Position numbers and translations under genes: made by a program. The notes under the pieces are model-generated. The model had not been told where the DNA came from, did not search any database, and was given only the letters and a program-made list of their open reading frames with translations. A stretch of DNA of 20,069 nucleotides from an uncultured Oscillospiraceae bacterium (GTDB taxonomy: Bacteria > Bacillota_A > Clostridia > Oscillospirales > Oscillospiraceae), in contig CAAEOU010000330.1 of assembly GCA_900757695.1 (NCBI GenBank), positions 1 through 20,069 on the forward strand, read 5' to 3'. This document shows positions 6,685 to 15,129 of this stretch, piece after piece; position 1 is the stretch's first letter; every line of letters begins with the position of its first letter.

Positions 6685-6953
6685 GAAAATCCGTACAATC
6701 TGTACAATAAATACTGTTTTATAGAAGAAAAAGTGCAGAACACGGAACGATTGTACAACTGGTGATACGTCGTTTTTCCCGGAATGGGTCACGGCATGGG
6801 TCAAATAAGTTAGTACGAAAACGCTATTGGATTCTTGAATTTCAAGGCCGAATTGCCCCTGTTTCTATCCGTCCCAATGCGTCTTATGTAAAATTATCTG
6901 AAAAGGCATTAACTTACAGCGCCATTCCCATTATATCCGGGTGCATGAAATTG
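6685..6953. other. intergenic region with repeated GTACAA motifs
   Basis: No gene is supported here. GTACAAT occurs at 6693-6699 and 6702-6708, and GTACAAC at 6753-6759. The motif GGGTCACGGCATGGGTCA (6786-6803) contains a near-direct repeat. The stretch lies between the tRNA fragment and the end of the lipoprotein gene, and may hold recombinase-binding or element-end sequences. No clear terminator for the minus-strand sugar operon is visible. Confidence 0.5.
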
Positions 6954-8651
6954 TCAGCGGCTATTGTACCGATCCAGCGCATCTTGATACATCGCCTCGG
7001 CATCCTGATATCCCATTTCCGTAAGGTTCGCAACAAAGCTATCCCATTCAGCATTAATGTCTGCATCACCGATGATGAATTGCAGTATTTTTTCGGACGC
7101 AAGGGTATTCAGATCGTTTTGAATAGAGCCGAGCTTTTCCGCTTCCTCCGTGGTGAGGGAAACACTGGGCATGACATAGGCGTTATCAGCATTTGCAGTC
7201 CAGACGTCTGAGGCCGCCAGCGCAGTGTCGGAGCAGGTGACGAGCTCGCGCTCCCAATGGTAATAGATCGGGCAGTTTACAAATGCTGTGGCGGATAGAT
7301 TATCACTAAAGGTTGACCCATCGCCTGTGATGTACATAGAATCCACGAATCTTGCAGTTCCGTCCTCCTGAATGGTGTAGGTGTCGCCCTCAATACCGTA
7401 GTTGACCAGCAAGACACCTTCGTCGCTCCACATATAATCCAGGTATTTGCACAGCAGTTCTGGGTTTTCACAAGTCGTACTGATACAGGCCGATTCCTCA
7501 GTCCGAACCTGCCAAGTGGTCTGAACCAGATGGAGTTGATCGCCTTCAGACTGTCTGGGGTTCGGCATTGCGGCCATTTGGTAATTGGGGTCGGTAGGCT
7601 GTACGTTGTCAATGGCGACGTACATGGCGTCAAACACACCGACTGTACCATTGACATAAAGCTCTTCATCCTGCATAAAGCCAATGGAGAAGAAGTCGGA
7701 GTAGATGAGACCGTTCTTATACCAATCGTTCATCAGACGAACATACTCCCGCATGTTGTCCGTGGCAGGTGTATACACTACGGTGCCATCCAAGTTGATA
7801 AAGGGGCTGCTGAGAAAGCTGCAATCAAATCCAGCGGTAAGGCTATAGCTCATATTGCAGGCTCCCGATGCGCCCAGCAGCAGAGCACCCATGGGGCATT
7901 TTTGTTTAAACACGGAAAGAACCTGTTCCAGCTCATCATAGGTCTGGGGCATATCCAAATCGAATTCGTCCAGCCAATCCTGCCGAATCATCAGACCGAG
8001 AAATGGATCCTGCTGCGTAGTGGAGATACAGTGAACGCCCCAAATTACGCCGTCATCAGTCCGTGATTGCTTGTTGATATCCTCGCTGCTTTCAAGAACA
8101 GCTTTGTAGTTGGGCATATAATCATCAACAAGGCCATTCAGCTCAATAATCACGTCGTTCTCAAGTCCACTGGCGATACCGCCGCTGTAATAGGCGGCAA
8201 ATCCACTCATCAAATCCGCATAGTCACCGGATGCGACCATCAGATTCATATCTTCGGCTTCTCCGCCAGTTGTGGGACAGATGAAGTCAATGGCAACATT
8301 GGTACGAGCTAAAAGTTCCTGATAGGCTTTGTTGTCAAGCATGCTGTTTGTAGCGGAGATGGAGTTCTTCAGCCACCAGGTGAAGGACTCCTGTTCCTTG
8401 GTCAGCGGCAGATTCACGGTTGAGGGTTCATCTTCCGGGGTTGATTCCACTAAATCCGAATTTTCAAGGTCGTCGGCGGTTGTGCTTTCAAACTCGAGCA
8501 GTTCATCCGGGGAAGTGCTTTCGGCAGTGTCACTGATTGCACCGGATTGCACCGGAGTTGCTACCTCTGAAACAGAAGTGCTTCCGCTGCACCCGGTAAA
8601 GATGCTGACAAGCATAAGAAGCGCGGTCAACAGGCTCAGATGTTTTTTCAT
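6954..8651 (-). CDS. ABC-transporter solute-binding lipoprotein (carbohydrate type), copy 1
   Basis: A 565-residue extracellular solute-binding protein of the LplA/YtcQ-like, family-1 kind. It has a signal peptide with a lipobox ending FTGC (Cys21), a Ser/Thr/Asp/Glu-rich linker to about residue 80, and a two-lobe binding domain (MVASGDYADLMSGF, RLMNDWYKNGLIYSDFF, YLDYMWSDEGVLLVNYGIEG). It should sit on the outer face of the membrane and deliver a sugar or glycoside to an ABC permease. It is a clear paralogue of the lipoprotein at 13398-15107, sharing the same C-terminal pattern and RYNSR/RYEAR endings. AAAAGGAGG lies about 8 nt before the ATG. It is last in the minus-strand operon, 166 bp after hexokinase. 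No permease gene is present in the window, so it must work with one encoded elsewhere. Confidence 0.9.
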   Translation of the reverse strand: MKKHLSLLTALLMLVSIFTGCSGSTSVSEVATPVQSGAISDTAESTSPDELLEFESTTADDLENSDLVESTPEDEPSTVNLPLTKEQESFTWWLKNSISATNSMLDNKAYQELLARTNVAIDFICPTTGGEAEDMNLMVASGDYADLMSGFAAYYSGGIASGLENDVIIELNGLVDDYMPNYKAVLESSEDINKQSRTDDGVIWGVHCISTTQQDPFLGLMIRQDWLDEFDLDMPQTYDELEQVLSVFKQKCPMGALLLGASGACNMSYSLTAGFDCSFLSSPFINLDGTVVYTPATDNMREYVRLMNDWYKNGLIYSDFFSIGFMQDEELYVNGTVGVFDAMYVAIDNVQPTDPNYQMAAMPNPRQSEGDQLHLVQTTWQVRTEESACISTTCENPELLCKYLDYMWSDEGVLLVNYGIEGDTYTIQEDGTARFVDSMYITGDGSTFSDNLSATAFVNCPIYYHWERELVTCSDTALAASDVWTANADNAYVMPSVSLTTEEAEKLGSIQNDLNTLASEKILQFIIGDADINAEWDSFVANLTEMGYQDAEAMYQDALDRYNSR

Positions 8652-8726
8652 AGTTAAGGCCTCCTTTTATAGTAATATGTGGTTGGTGCGAGTGGATGGT
8701 TGTAACAGAATTATTCAGTCCATAAC

Positions 8727-8754
8727 TTGCCTGACATACGAATGTGTCTGGCAA
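8727..8754 (-). other. intercistronic stem-loop
   Basis: TTGCCTGACAT (8727-8737) pairs imperfectly with ATGTGTCTGGCAA (8742-8754) around ACGA. It lies between hexokinase and the lipoprotein gene and has no T-run. It may stabilise or separately process the lipoprotein mRNA, which usually needs higher levels. Confidence 0.4.
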
Positions 8755-8817
8755 TCTGACTTCTTCGTCAATGAATGCGCCAAAGGGGATATATACAGAT
8801 ACCGAAATATGGACGTA

Positions 8818-10086
8818 TTATTTCAGCAGGGCGGCTACGGCGGCACCCCTGAGGTTATTGTCCGGGAACGAGCGGAAACGGAAATACCGCCCATATTTAT
8901 CGGTGGCCAAGGCACGCATATGGAAGCGGATCTTTTCCTGGTATGCGGAGGCCTTTTGGAAGGTGGAGCCTTCCACCACAATGCAGGCTGGTTTTTCCGG
9001 GCTGCGACCCATGCCGCCCTGGACCAGGATGGCTGTAAGGTTCACGGCAATCATTTTTGCGGCCCGCTCCAGCAGCAGATCCAACAGAGTGTACAGGATT
9101 TCCTTCTCGGTCGGATCTCCGCAGAATGCCATAAGAGGCGTTGGCGAACCCGGATCCTCCAGAAAGGCGCAGATAGCCTTCATCTCCAGCACTTCCGGTG
9201 TATGTCCGGTTAGCAGGCCTTCCTCAATGGTCCCCCGTAGCATCTCCAGCGCGATTTCACCGAAGTATCCACCGGAAACCATTTTTTCATACAGATGCTC
9301 GCCGGGATTGTTGGAGCGGGCGTCAACTGCCCGGTCAAAATCTCCGGTGGGGAATTGGCCATAGCCGCCAGCCTCGATATTTACGACCATGGTGTGCCCA
9401 ACGGAGTTCGGCAGTTTTTCAATTTTTTCAACTTGTTCTGTATAGCAGCAGTTGGTTCCTGTTCCCAGAATAAAACCGATATAGCCATCCCATGCCTCTG
9501 GCTCCGTTGCGCCGTAGCCGCCCAGAAGGGTTGCCACGGTGTCGTTAATCAGAGCATACTTTTGCGCAGGAATGCCCCGGCGAGCCAGAGTTTCGTTGAG
9601 AGCCTGACAGATGTGCATACCGGCAGAGTCCCGGACCACCACCTCTTTGTTGAAGCCCAGCAGAATGCCGTCCAGGTCCGGGGTGATCTCTGCCGGGAAA
9701 GAGAAGCAAAAACCCAGACCGGCACAGTCCTTCAGCACCGGTTCAAGCTGATCTGCCAGGGTTTCCAGAAACTCCTCTGTGCTGAGGGGGGAAACGGTGC
9801 CGGGCATAGGGCACACCTGGACCTGCTCCAGCGTAATGTTTCCGTCCGAAACACGACAGCGTCCAGAGCGAAGATTGGTTCCGCCGGCATCCAGCACCGC
9901 AACACTGGCGTCCTTTGGAAGCTGATGCTCCGGTGATACATAGGCAGGGATCATCATCAGGCTGGACGGCTCACCCTTCAGCCCTTGCTTCATTTCCAGC
10001 AGGAATCGACCGCAGGATTCCGCCATGGGGATACAATCGGGGTGCATCCCGTGTCTGCAGAGAAACTCCGCCGCAGCGTTATTCAT
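8818..10086 (-). CDS. hexokinase (eukaryote-like hexokinase family)
   Basis: A 422-residue sugar kinase of the hexokinase family, not ROK. The phosphate-1 motif LDAGGTNLR is at 65-73, the sugar-binding CFSFPAEITPDLDG at 127-140 is followed by GFNKEVVV, the catalytic-Asp segment INDTVATLLGG has Asp182, and GFILGTGTNCC (204-214) forms the second phosphate loop. IEAGGYGQFP provides sugar contacts. It should phosphorylate glucose or a related hexose with ATP in the cytoplasm, feeding glycolysis. Its start overlaps the stop of the upstream oxidoreductase (ATGA, 10083-10086), so the two are coupled. In this pathway it would be the last step, trapping the sugar after it leaves the glycoside and is re-reduced. 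Exact sugar specificity is not visible. Confidence 0.85.
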   Translation of the reverse strand: MNNAAAEFLCRHGMHPDCIPMAESCGRFLLEMKQGLKGEPSSLMMIPAYVSPEHQLPKDASVAVLDAGGTNLRSGRCRVSDGNITLEQVQVCPMPGTVSPLSTEEFLETLADQLEPVLKDCAGLGFCFSFPAEITPDLDGILLGFNKEVVVRDSAGMHICQALNETLARRGIPAQKYALINDTVATLLGGYGATEPEAWDGYIGFILGTGTNCCYTEQVEKIEKLPNSVGHTMVVNIEAGGYGQFPTGDFDRAVDARSNNPGEHLYEKMVSGGYFGEIALEMLRGTIEEGLLTGHTPEVLEMKAICAFLEDPGSPTPLMAFCGDPTEKEILYTLLDLLLERAAKMIAVNLTAILVQGGMGRSPEKPACIVVEGSTFQKASAYQEKIRFHMRALATDKYGRYFRFRSFPDNNLRGAAVAALLK

Positions 10087-11150
10087 GGACGGTTTCCTCC
10101 TATTCTGACTTCTGCTCCAGTTTTGGCGGACGCATAAAATGCGTCAATAATCTTCATGATTTTATAGCCCTCCCGTGCGTTGGTGATGGGCTCTGTATTG
10201 GTGCGGATGCACTGAATGAAATGGGCGAATTCCGATATTTCAAAGTTCAGGGTGTTCATATCCGGCTTCTCCACAAAACAGGTTCCTGCCTTATGGGAGA
10301 ACAGTCGCAGGTCGTCATTTTCCATAATCATACCGCCCTTGGTCCCCATCAGTTCGATGTACCGCATCTCTTTTTCTACGTTGGATGCCCAACTAAACTC
10401 AAAGTCGACGGTTGCACCGGAGGCGGTCCGAATTATGCCCACGGCCATATCTTCCACGTCAAAGACGCCTTCGGGATCACTGCGGTAGCCTTTGCGGATT
10501 CGGGTGTCGCCGCCCTTCCCGAACTTCTGGTACGCAGAGCCGGATACGGTTAGCACATCGGGATAATCCAGGTAGCTCATGGCCAGATCCAGATAGTGAA
10601 CGCCCAGGTCAATCATCACGCCGCCGCCGGAGAGCTTCTGATTGGTAAACCAGCGTCCAATGCCGGGGATACCGCTGTTCCGGCGCCAACCGCAGCGGGC
10701 GTGGTAGATCTCACCGAAGAAGTCCTCTTTCATCATCTCATGCACCAGCAAGGTTTCGGGCAAATACCGTTTATTTAGTCCGAGCATAACCTTTTTGCCG
10801 GTCCGCTCCGCAGTCTGCCAGATTTCCAGAGCCTCCTGCTGATCCATGGCCAGGGGCTTTTCGCAATGTACGTTAACACCATGCTCCAGCGCGTAGCAGG
10901 TGATCTCCCGGTGCAGGAAATTGGGCGTACAAACGCTGATAATGTCCAAGCTCTCTCGATCCAGCATTTCCCGATAGTCGGAGTAGACCTGGTCAATGCC
11001 AAAGTCCCTGGCCAGCGCTTCCGCTGCAGGGAGAACGCTGTCGCAGACCGCCACCAGCTCCACATCCGGCTGTTTTGCATAGTTGGACAGGTGCTTTTTT
11101 CGCGCGATACCGCCTGCGCCGATGCAGCCATAACGTAGTTTCCGTTCCAT
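10083..11150 (-). CDS. Gfo/Idh/MocA-family oxidoreductase (operon 1)
   Basis: A 355-residue NAD(P)-dependent sugar oxidoreductase. The N-terminal Rossmann fold begins with YGCIGAGGIARKKH (GxGxxA motif about residues 8-16). HCEKPLAM holds the family's EKP (97-99), and GGGVMIDLGVHYLD (175-188) holds the catalytic-type Asp181 and His185. Start ATG 11150 has AGGAGGTG 5 nt upstream and follows the isomerase stop by 2 nt. Family members oxidise or reduce a ring hydroxyl, often C3 of a glucoside. Here it sits with a TIM-barrel isomerase and hexokinase, so re-reduction of a 3-oxo sugar, or initial oxidation of a glycoside, are both plausible. It is distinct from the operon 2 paralogue. Confidence 0.9.
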   Translation of the reverse strand: MERKLRYGCIGAGGIARKKHLSNYAKQPDVELVAVCDSVLPAAEALARDFGIDQVYSDYREMLDRESLDIISVCTPNFLHREITCYALEHGVNVHCEKPLAMDQQEALEIWQTAERTGKKVMLGLNKRYLPETLLVHEMMKEDFFGEIYHARCGWRRNSGIPGIGRWFTNQKLSGGGVMIDLGVHYLDLAMSYLDYPDVLTVSGSAYQKFGKGGDTRIRKGYRSDPEGVFDVEDMAVGIIRTASGATVDFEFSWASNVEKEMRYIELMGTKGGMIMENDDLRLFSHKAGTCFVEKPDMNTLNFEISEFAHFIQCIRTNTEPITNAREGYKIMKIIDAFYASAKTGAEVRIGGNRP

Positions 11151-11152
11151 GC

Positions 11153-11953
11153 TCACACCTCCTGACGGAACAGCAGTTTGTTCATATAGGAGACAGTGTA
11201 TTTCAATCCTTGCTCGCCCAGCGCTCCAGTCCAAACGGGGCTGTGGGGTTCAATGCTCAGTCCCCGGTCATATCCCTTTGCCCGAAGCAAGGACAGAAAT
11301 ACCGGCCAGTTGGTGTCGTCTAGACCTGCCGGAGGATCGTCCACACGCTCCCCATTCACCAGCATGGAGCCCTTGAGGTGTACATGGCGGAACCGGTGCC
11401 CCCAATCCCGGGTTTCCTGGAGGTAGTCGCCTCCGGCATACCGGGCGTGGGAGGGATCGTATTTGATGCCCAATTCCGTCAGGTGACCATGGATCACGGT
11501 CCATGCCAAGGGATTATTCACAAAATTGCCGCCTTTGCGGCAGTTGTAGGTAGAGACTTCCATTCCTTCGGGCCGATGAACTAGCAGACAGGAGAAAAAC
11601 TCAATGGCCCGGGTGCAGTTTTCATAGTAAGAGAGACTGTCAACATAGTTGCAGCCGCAAATGTAATTTGAACAGCCCAATTCATGGGCGGCCTCCATCA
11701 GCCGGATTGCCAGCACCTGTTCTGCCAGATCAATGGTCCCGTCATCCTTGAGGACATTAGCTTTCCACCGGCCTACGGAGCCAACCTCCACACCATATTT
11801 CCTGATCCACTTCTTCATATCGGGAATGGCAGCAAAAAAGGTGCTGCCGTCATCACCGCCGTTAATGCAGAATTCAACGAAGTCTAATCCCATTTCTTTT
11901 GCTGAGACAAATGCGGATTCTGTTATTTCCTTTGAAATCATCCCTAGTGTCAT
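11153..11953 (-). CDS. sugar phosphate isomerase/epimerase-like TIM barrel (operon 1)
   Basis: A 266-residue protein of the xylose isomerase-like TIM-barrel (AP endonuclease 2) family. The likely divalent-metal site is Glu132 (MEVSTYN), Asp166 and His169 (KYDPSHA), His190/192 (HVHLKG) and Glu235 (LSIEPHSP). ATG 11953 is preferred: AAGGAGG lies about 9 nt upstream, and the 40 residues before it in the same frame look non-coding. It is the first gene of the minus-strand operon. Relatives isomerise or epimerise keto-sugars, and some cleave 3-oxo-glycosides. With a Gfo/Idh enzyme 2 nt downstream, it probably handles a 3-oxo-sugar intermediate. The substrate cannot be read from the sequence. Confidence 0.87.
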   Translation of the reverse strand: MTLGMISKEITESAFVSAKEMGLDFVEFCINGGDDGSTFFAAIPDMKKWIRKYGVEVGSVGRWKANVLKDDGTIDLAEQVLAIRLMEAAHELGCSNYICGCNYVDSLSYYENCTRAIEFFSCLLVHRPEGMEVSTYNCRKGGNFVNNPLAWTVIHGHLTELGIKYDPSHARYAGGDYLQETRDWGHRFRHVHLKGSMLVNGERVDDPPAGLDDTNWPVFLSLLRAKGYDRGLSIEPHSPVWTGALGEQGLKYTVSYMNKLLFRQEV

Positions 11954-12220
11954 ATCTATACGCCTCCTTATTGATAAGGAAACTATAGCATAATAAAAGA
12001 ATAGACGCTGTGCAGGTATTTTGGGAATGTTTCTTGGAATGAAATGCGTTTCAGAATCAGAAACAATTGACAAGTGGAAGAGCGTTGTAACTGCGTCTGA
12101 AAAAAAGATGTCTTTTCTGAACAGCGGCGTATAGTAATTTCTGATAAAATGGAATCATCCAATTCGGAAGTCTTGCGTCATGATGCACAACAGTATTCTT
12201 TTGAAGGGAAGGATTCAAAC
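11954..12220. promoter_or_regulatory. divergent promoter and operator region of the two sugar operons
   Basis: For the minus operon, TATAGT (11988-11983) is a good -10 but its -35 is poor, which suggests an activator. The palindrome CCTTATTGATAAGG (11966-11979) covers the predicted start of transcription and touches the Shine-Dalgarno sequence. Further palindromes, TGAAATGCGTTTCA (12040-12053) and GTTTCAGAATCAGAAAC (12048-12064), overlap each other. For the plus operon, TATAGT at 12130-12135 is a possible -10 without a good -35. TTGACA at 12067 has no matching -10. The RpiR regulator at 18898 is the nearest candidate to bind here. Confidence 0.5.
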
Positions 12221-13327
12221 ATGAAAAATGGAAAACTGCAAATCGGACTAATCGGCATCGGCGGCATTGCCAATCAAAAGCACATGCCATCATTGTCTCA
12301 GATGAAGGACCTTTGTGAGCTGGTGGCCTTCTGTGATATCATCAAGGAGCGGGCCGAGGCCGGGGCCAAGGAGTTTGGCGCACCAGGGGCGAAGGTCTAT
12401 ACGGATTACAAAGAGTTGCTGGCGGACGATTCCATTGATGTGGTCCATGTGCTGACACCCAATGTGGCTCACGCGCAGATCGTGGTGGACGCCTTTGCCG
12501 CAGGCAAGCATGTGCTCTGCGAGAAGCCCATGTCCCATTCCTCCTCCGAGGCCCAGCGGATGATTGACGCATGGAAAAAGTCCGGCAAGCACTTTACCAT
12601 CGGTTATCAGAATCGATTCCGGCCGGAGATTCAGGCGCTGAAACGGCGGTGCGAGGCGGGTGACCTAGGTGACATCTATTTTGCCAAAGCCCACGCTCTG
12701 CGTCGCCGTGCTGTTCCCACTTGGGGCGTGTTTACGGATAAGGCAAAACAGGGCGGAGGCTGCCTGATTGATATTGGTACCCATGCACTGGATATGACGC
12801 TGTGGTGTATGGATAACTATAAGCCCGCTACGGTAACGGGGTCTGTGTTCTATAAAATGGCCGCAGAGACGGAAGGAAATCAGTTTGGCCCCTGGGACCC
12901 GGCAACATTTGACGTAGAGGATTCTGCATTCGGCTTCATCAAAATGGAAAATGGCGCAACGATTTTCCTGGAGTCCTCCTGGAATCTCAATATCGCTGAC
13001 GCCAAGGAGGGGGCCACAACGCTTTGCGGAACCAAGGCGGGGGCTGAGATTACGGATTTGATGGGGCCCAGCGGCAAGCTGAAGGTGTACACTGCCAAGT
13101 ACGGTTCCCTTTACAATGAGGAGCCATTCTCTGCGGGACCCGGCAGCGTAGCGTTTTTTGAGGGCGTTGGAAGCGGCCAGCCTGCAAACATCGAGGCGCG
13201 TCAGTGGCTACTGTCTATTCTGAATGACACGGAGCCTCTGGTGCTTCCGGAGCAGGCCTTTGTGGTGACGCAGATTCTGGAGGCAATCTACCGTTCCAAC
13301 GAAACCGGTACCATTGTAAAGCTTTAA
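12221..13327 (+). CDS. Gfo/Idh/MocA-family oxidoreductase, likely glycoside 3-dehydrogenase (operon 2)
   Basis: A 368-residue NAD-dependent oxidoreductase. The Rossmann motif GLIGIGGIANQKH is at about residues 9-21, CEKPMSHS with EKP at 101-103, and GGGCLIDIGTHALD (178-191) with Asp184 and His188. GAAGGGAAGGA precedes ATG 12221; the 24 upstream in-frame residues are rejected. It opens the plus-strand operon that carries the deglycosidase subunits. In the characterised puerarin system of gut Clostridia, the equivalent enzyme (DgpA) oxidises the 3-hydroxyl of the glucosyl group so that the DgpB-DgpC complex can break the C-glycosidic bond. The same role is inferred here from family and neighbours; orthology is not proven. 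Confidence 0.88.
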   Translation: MKNGKLQIGLIGIGGIANQKHMPSLSQMKDLCELVAFCDIIKERAEAGAKEFGAPGAKVYTDYKELLADDSIDVVHVLTPNVAHAQIVVDAFAAGKHVLCEKPMSHSSSEAQRMIDAWKKSGKHFTIGYQNRFRPEIQALKRRCEAGDLGDIYFAKAHALRRRAVPTWGVFTDKAKQGGGCLIDIGTHALDMTLWCMDNYKPATVTGSVFYKMAAETEGNQFGPWDPATFDVEDSAFGFIKMENGATIFLESSWNLNIADAKEGATTLCGTKAGAEITDLMGPSGKLKVYTAKYGSLYNEEPFSAGPGSVAFFEGVGSGQPANIEARQWLLSILNDTEPLVLPEQAFVVTQILEAIYRSNETGTIVKL

Positions 13328-13397
13328 GATAGACCATAAGATCAAGCCCGCAGCTTCCTAATAATTTGAAACGATGATGAAATGGAGGAGAATTGGA

Positions 13398-15107
13398 ATG
13401 AAACGTTCTATCAGTTTATTGCTTGTATTTTCCATGATGCTGTGTATGTGTGCTGCATGTGGAAGCAAGACGGAAAACAGTGTTCCTACGAGTACAGAAC
13501 CCAAAGAGACCGCGAACGTAGAAAGTGCGTCCGCAGAAGTCACTCCATCTGTAGGGGGAGCCCAGCAGGGGACATCTGCAGTCGATTCGGCAGAGACAGA
13601 GATTGCGCCCATTTCCTTTCCGCTGTTTGAGGAACCTGTGACACTTACCTACATGGGGGAAGGAAGCCCCTGGAACATGTCCGGGGATGTGGTTTGGAGT
13701 CAGGCGCTACAGACCATTGATGAGATGGCAAATGTCCAGTGGAAACAGACCTGGCTGACCATGTTTACTGGCACGGACACATTCAATCTGGTCATTGCCT
13801 CCGGCGATTACCCCGATGTGATCTCGAACTTCTACAAATACTACACCAATGGCATTCAAGACGGTATTGAGCAGGAGATTATTATCGACATGGACGAGCC
13901 CATTCGGGAGTACATGCCTAACTACATGAATATCGTCAATTCCGATCCTGAGATTACCAGGCAGGCCAGCACCGACGACGGGAAAATCTGGGGTGTTCAG
14001 CTGATTTCAAATCCGGTACAAGATTCCTTTAACGGGCCCATTGCACGTGCAGATTTGATGGAGAAGTATGGCATTGATAAGCTGACAACTCTGGATGATT
14101 GGGAGAACTACCTGACTCAGTGCGTACAGAATGAAGCGGAATGTGCCCGCGGTGCGCTGCTGCTTATGAACACGGGCTTTATGTCTAATTACACCACGCC
14201 TTCCTTTACGATTTCCTCTGCTTTTGATTCCGGCACGGTAGATACGCCCTGGATTGTTATTGATGGGCAGGTCATTTATTCTCCTGTTACCGATGGCTAC
14301 AAGGATTATCTGAAGCGCATGAATGACTGGTATGAGAAAGGGCTGGTCTATCGGGATTTTGCCAGCTATCAGCAGACCTTTGGCCAAGCATCTATGATGT
14401 CTACCGGAGAGGTCACCCTTGCAGACGGCTTTTATAATTCCATTGACGATACGGAGTCTGATGCAACGGTTGAGGGTTTGCGGGTGAAAGCCGTGCCCTA
14501 TCCGGTGCAGAAGGAAGGCGATACCATCCATCTCCGCAACTATACCTATCAGGTTCGCCCGGAATATGCAATGGTGATTTCCACTGCCTGCCAGTATGTA
14601 GAGGAGGTCTGCAAATACTTCGACTATATGTGGACAGAAGAAGGCATTCGACTGGTCAACTATGGGCCGGAGGGTGTGACCTGGAATTGGGGCCCGGACG
14701 GTAAAATTGAGTTTACAGATGTTATCACCAACGATCCCGACGGAAACAGCGTAAAGAGTATGTTCACCTACTACGGCACCTTTAACTTCTGCACCTATAA
14801 CGACTGGACACGCGAGGCAATTACGCTCTCAGACGATTGCATGTCCTGCCTAGACCTGTGGGCATCCTGCGGCGACAAGGACTATGTGATGCCCAATGTG
14901 ACGCTGAATACCGAAGAGTCCGAAACCTATGGCGCTATTTTCTCCAATGTGAATACCCATGTTTCGGAAATGACGCTTCGCTTTATTAATGGCACGGATG
15001 ACATTGATGCAGGCTGGGATGAATATGTCGCACAGGTAGAAGGCATGGGAATCCAGAAGGTGATTGATTGTTACCAGGCTGCTTATGAGCGGTATGAGGC
15101 ACGCTGA
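13398..15107 (+). CDS. ABC-transporter solute-binding lipoprotein (carbohydrate type), copy 2
   Basis: A 569-residue paralogue of the 6954-8651 lipoprotein. The signal peptide ends at CMCAAC with Cys21 as lipidation site; the -3 Cys is unusual for a lipobox. A low-complexity S/T/E/A linker runs to about residue 70, then the binding domain contains IASGDYPDVISNF, RMNDWYEKGLVYRDFA and YMWTEEGIRLVNYGPEG. GGAGGAG is 7 nt before ATG 13398, so the ORF extension upstream is rejected. It follows the oxidoreductase by 70 bp and precedes the deglycosidase beta gene by 22 bp. It probably captures the glycoside or a liberated sugar. The two copies in opposite operons suggest two ligands or two expression regimes. 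No permease accompanies either. Confidence 0.9.
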   Translation: MKRSISLLLVFSMMLCMCAACGSKTENSVPTSTEPKETANVESASAEVTPSVGGAQQGTSAVDSAETEIAPISFPLFEEPVTLTYMGEGSPWNMSGDVVWSQALQTIDEMANVQWKQTWLTMFTGTDTFNLVIASGDYPDVISNFYKYYTNGIQDGIEQEIIIDMDEPIREYMPNYMNIVNSDPEITRQASTDDGKIWGVQLISNPVQDSFNGPIARADLMEKYGIDKLTTLDDWENYLTQCVQNEAECARGALLLMNTGFMSNYTTPSFTISSAFDSGTVDTPWIVIDGQVIYSPVTDGYKDYLKRMNDWYEKGLVYRDFASYQQTFGQASMMSTGEVTLADGFYNSIDDTESDATVEGLRVKAVPYPVQKEGDTIHLRNYTYQVRPEYAMVISTACQYVEEVCKYFDYMWTEEGIRLVNYGPEGVTWNWGPDGKIEFTDVITNDPDGNSVKSMFTYYGTFNFCTYNDWTREAITLSDDCMSCLDLWASCGDKDYVMPNVTLNTEESETYGAIFSNVNTHVSEMTLRFINGTDDIDAGWDEYVAQVEGMGIQKVIDCYQAAYERYEAR

Positions 15108-15129
15108 CTGAGAAAGGAGCTTTTTTAGA

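Noticed and set aside
7530..9936. Plus-strand open frames across 7530-9936
   Set aside because: They are shadows of the lipoprotein and hexokinase genes on the minus strand, with no recognisable domains.
12040..12053. Catabolite-control (cre) site at TGAAATGCGTTTCA
   Set aside because: Flanks fit but the central CG of the cre consensus is out of register (centre is GC), so I report only a palindrome.
12067..12095. TTGACA as the -35 of the plus sugar operon
   Set aside because: No acceptable -10 lies 15-19 bp downstream.
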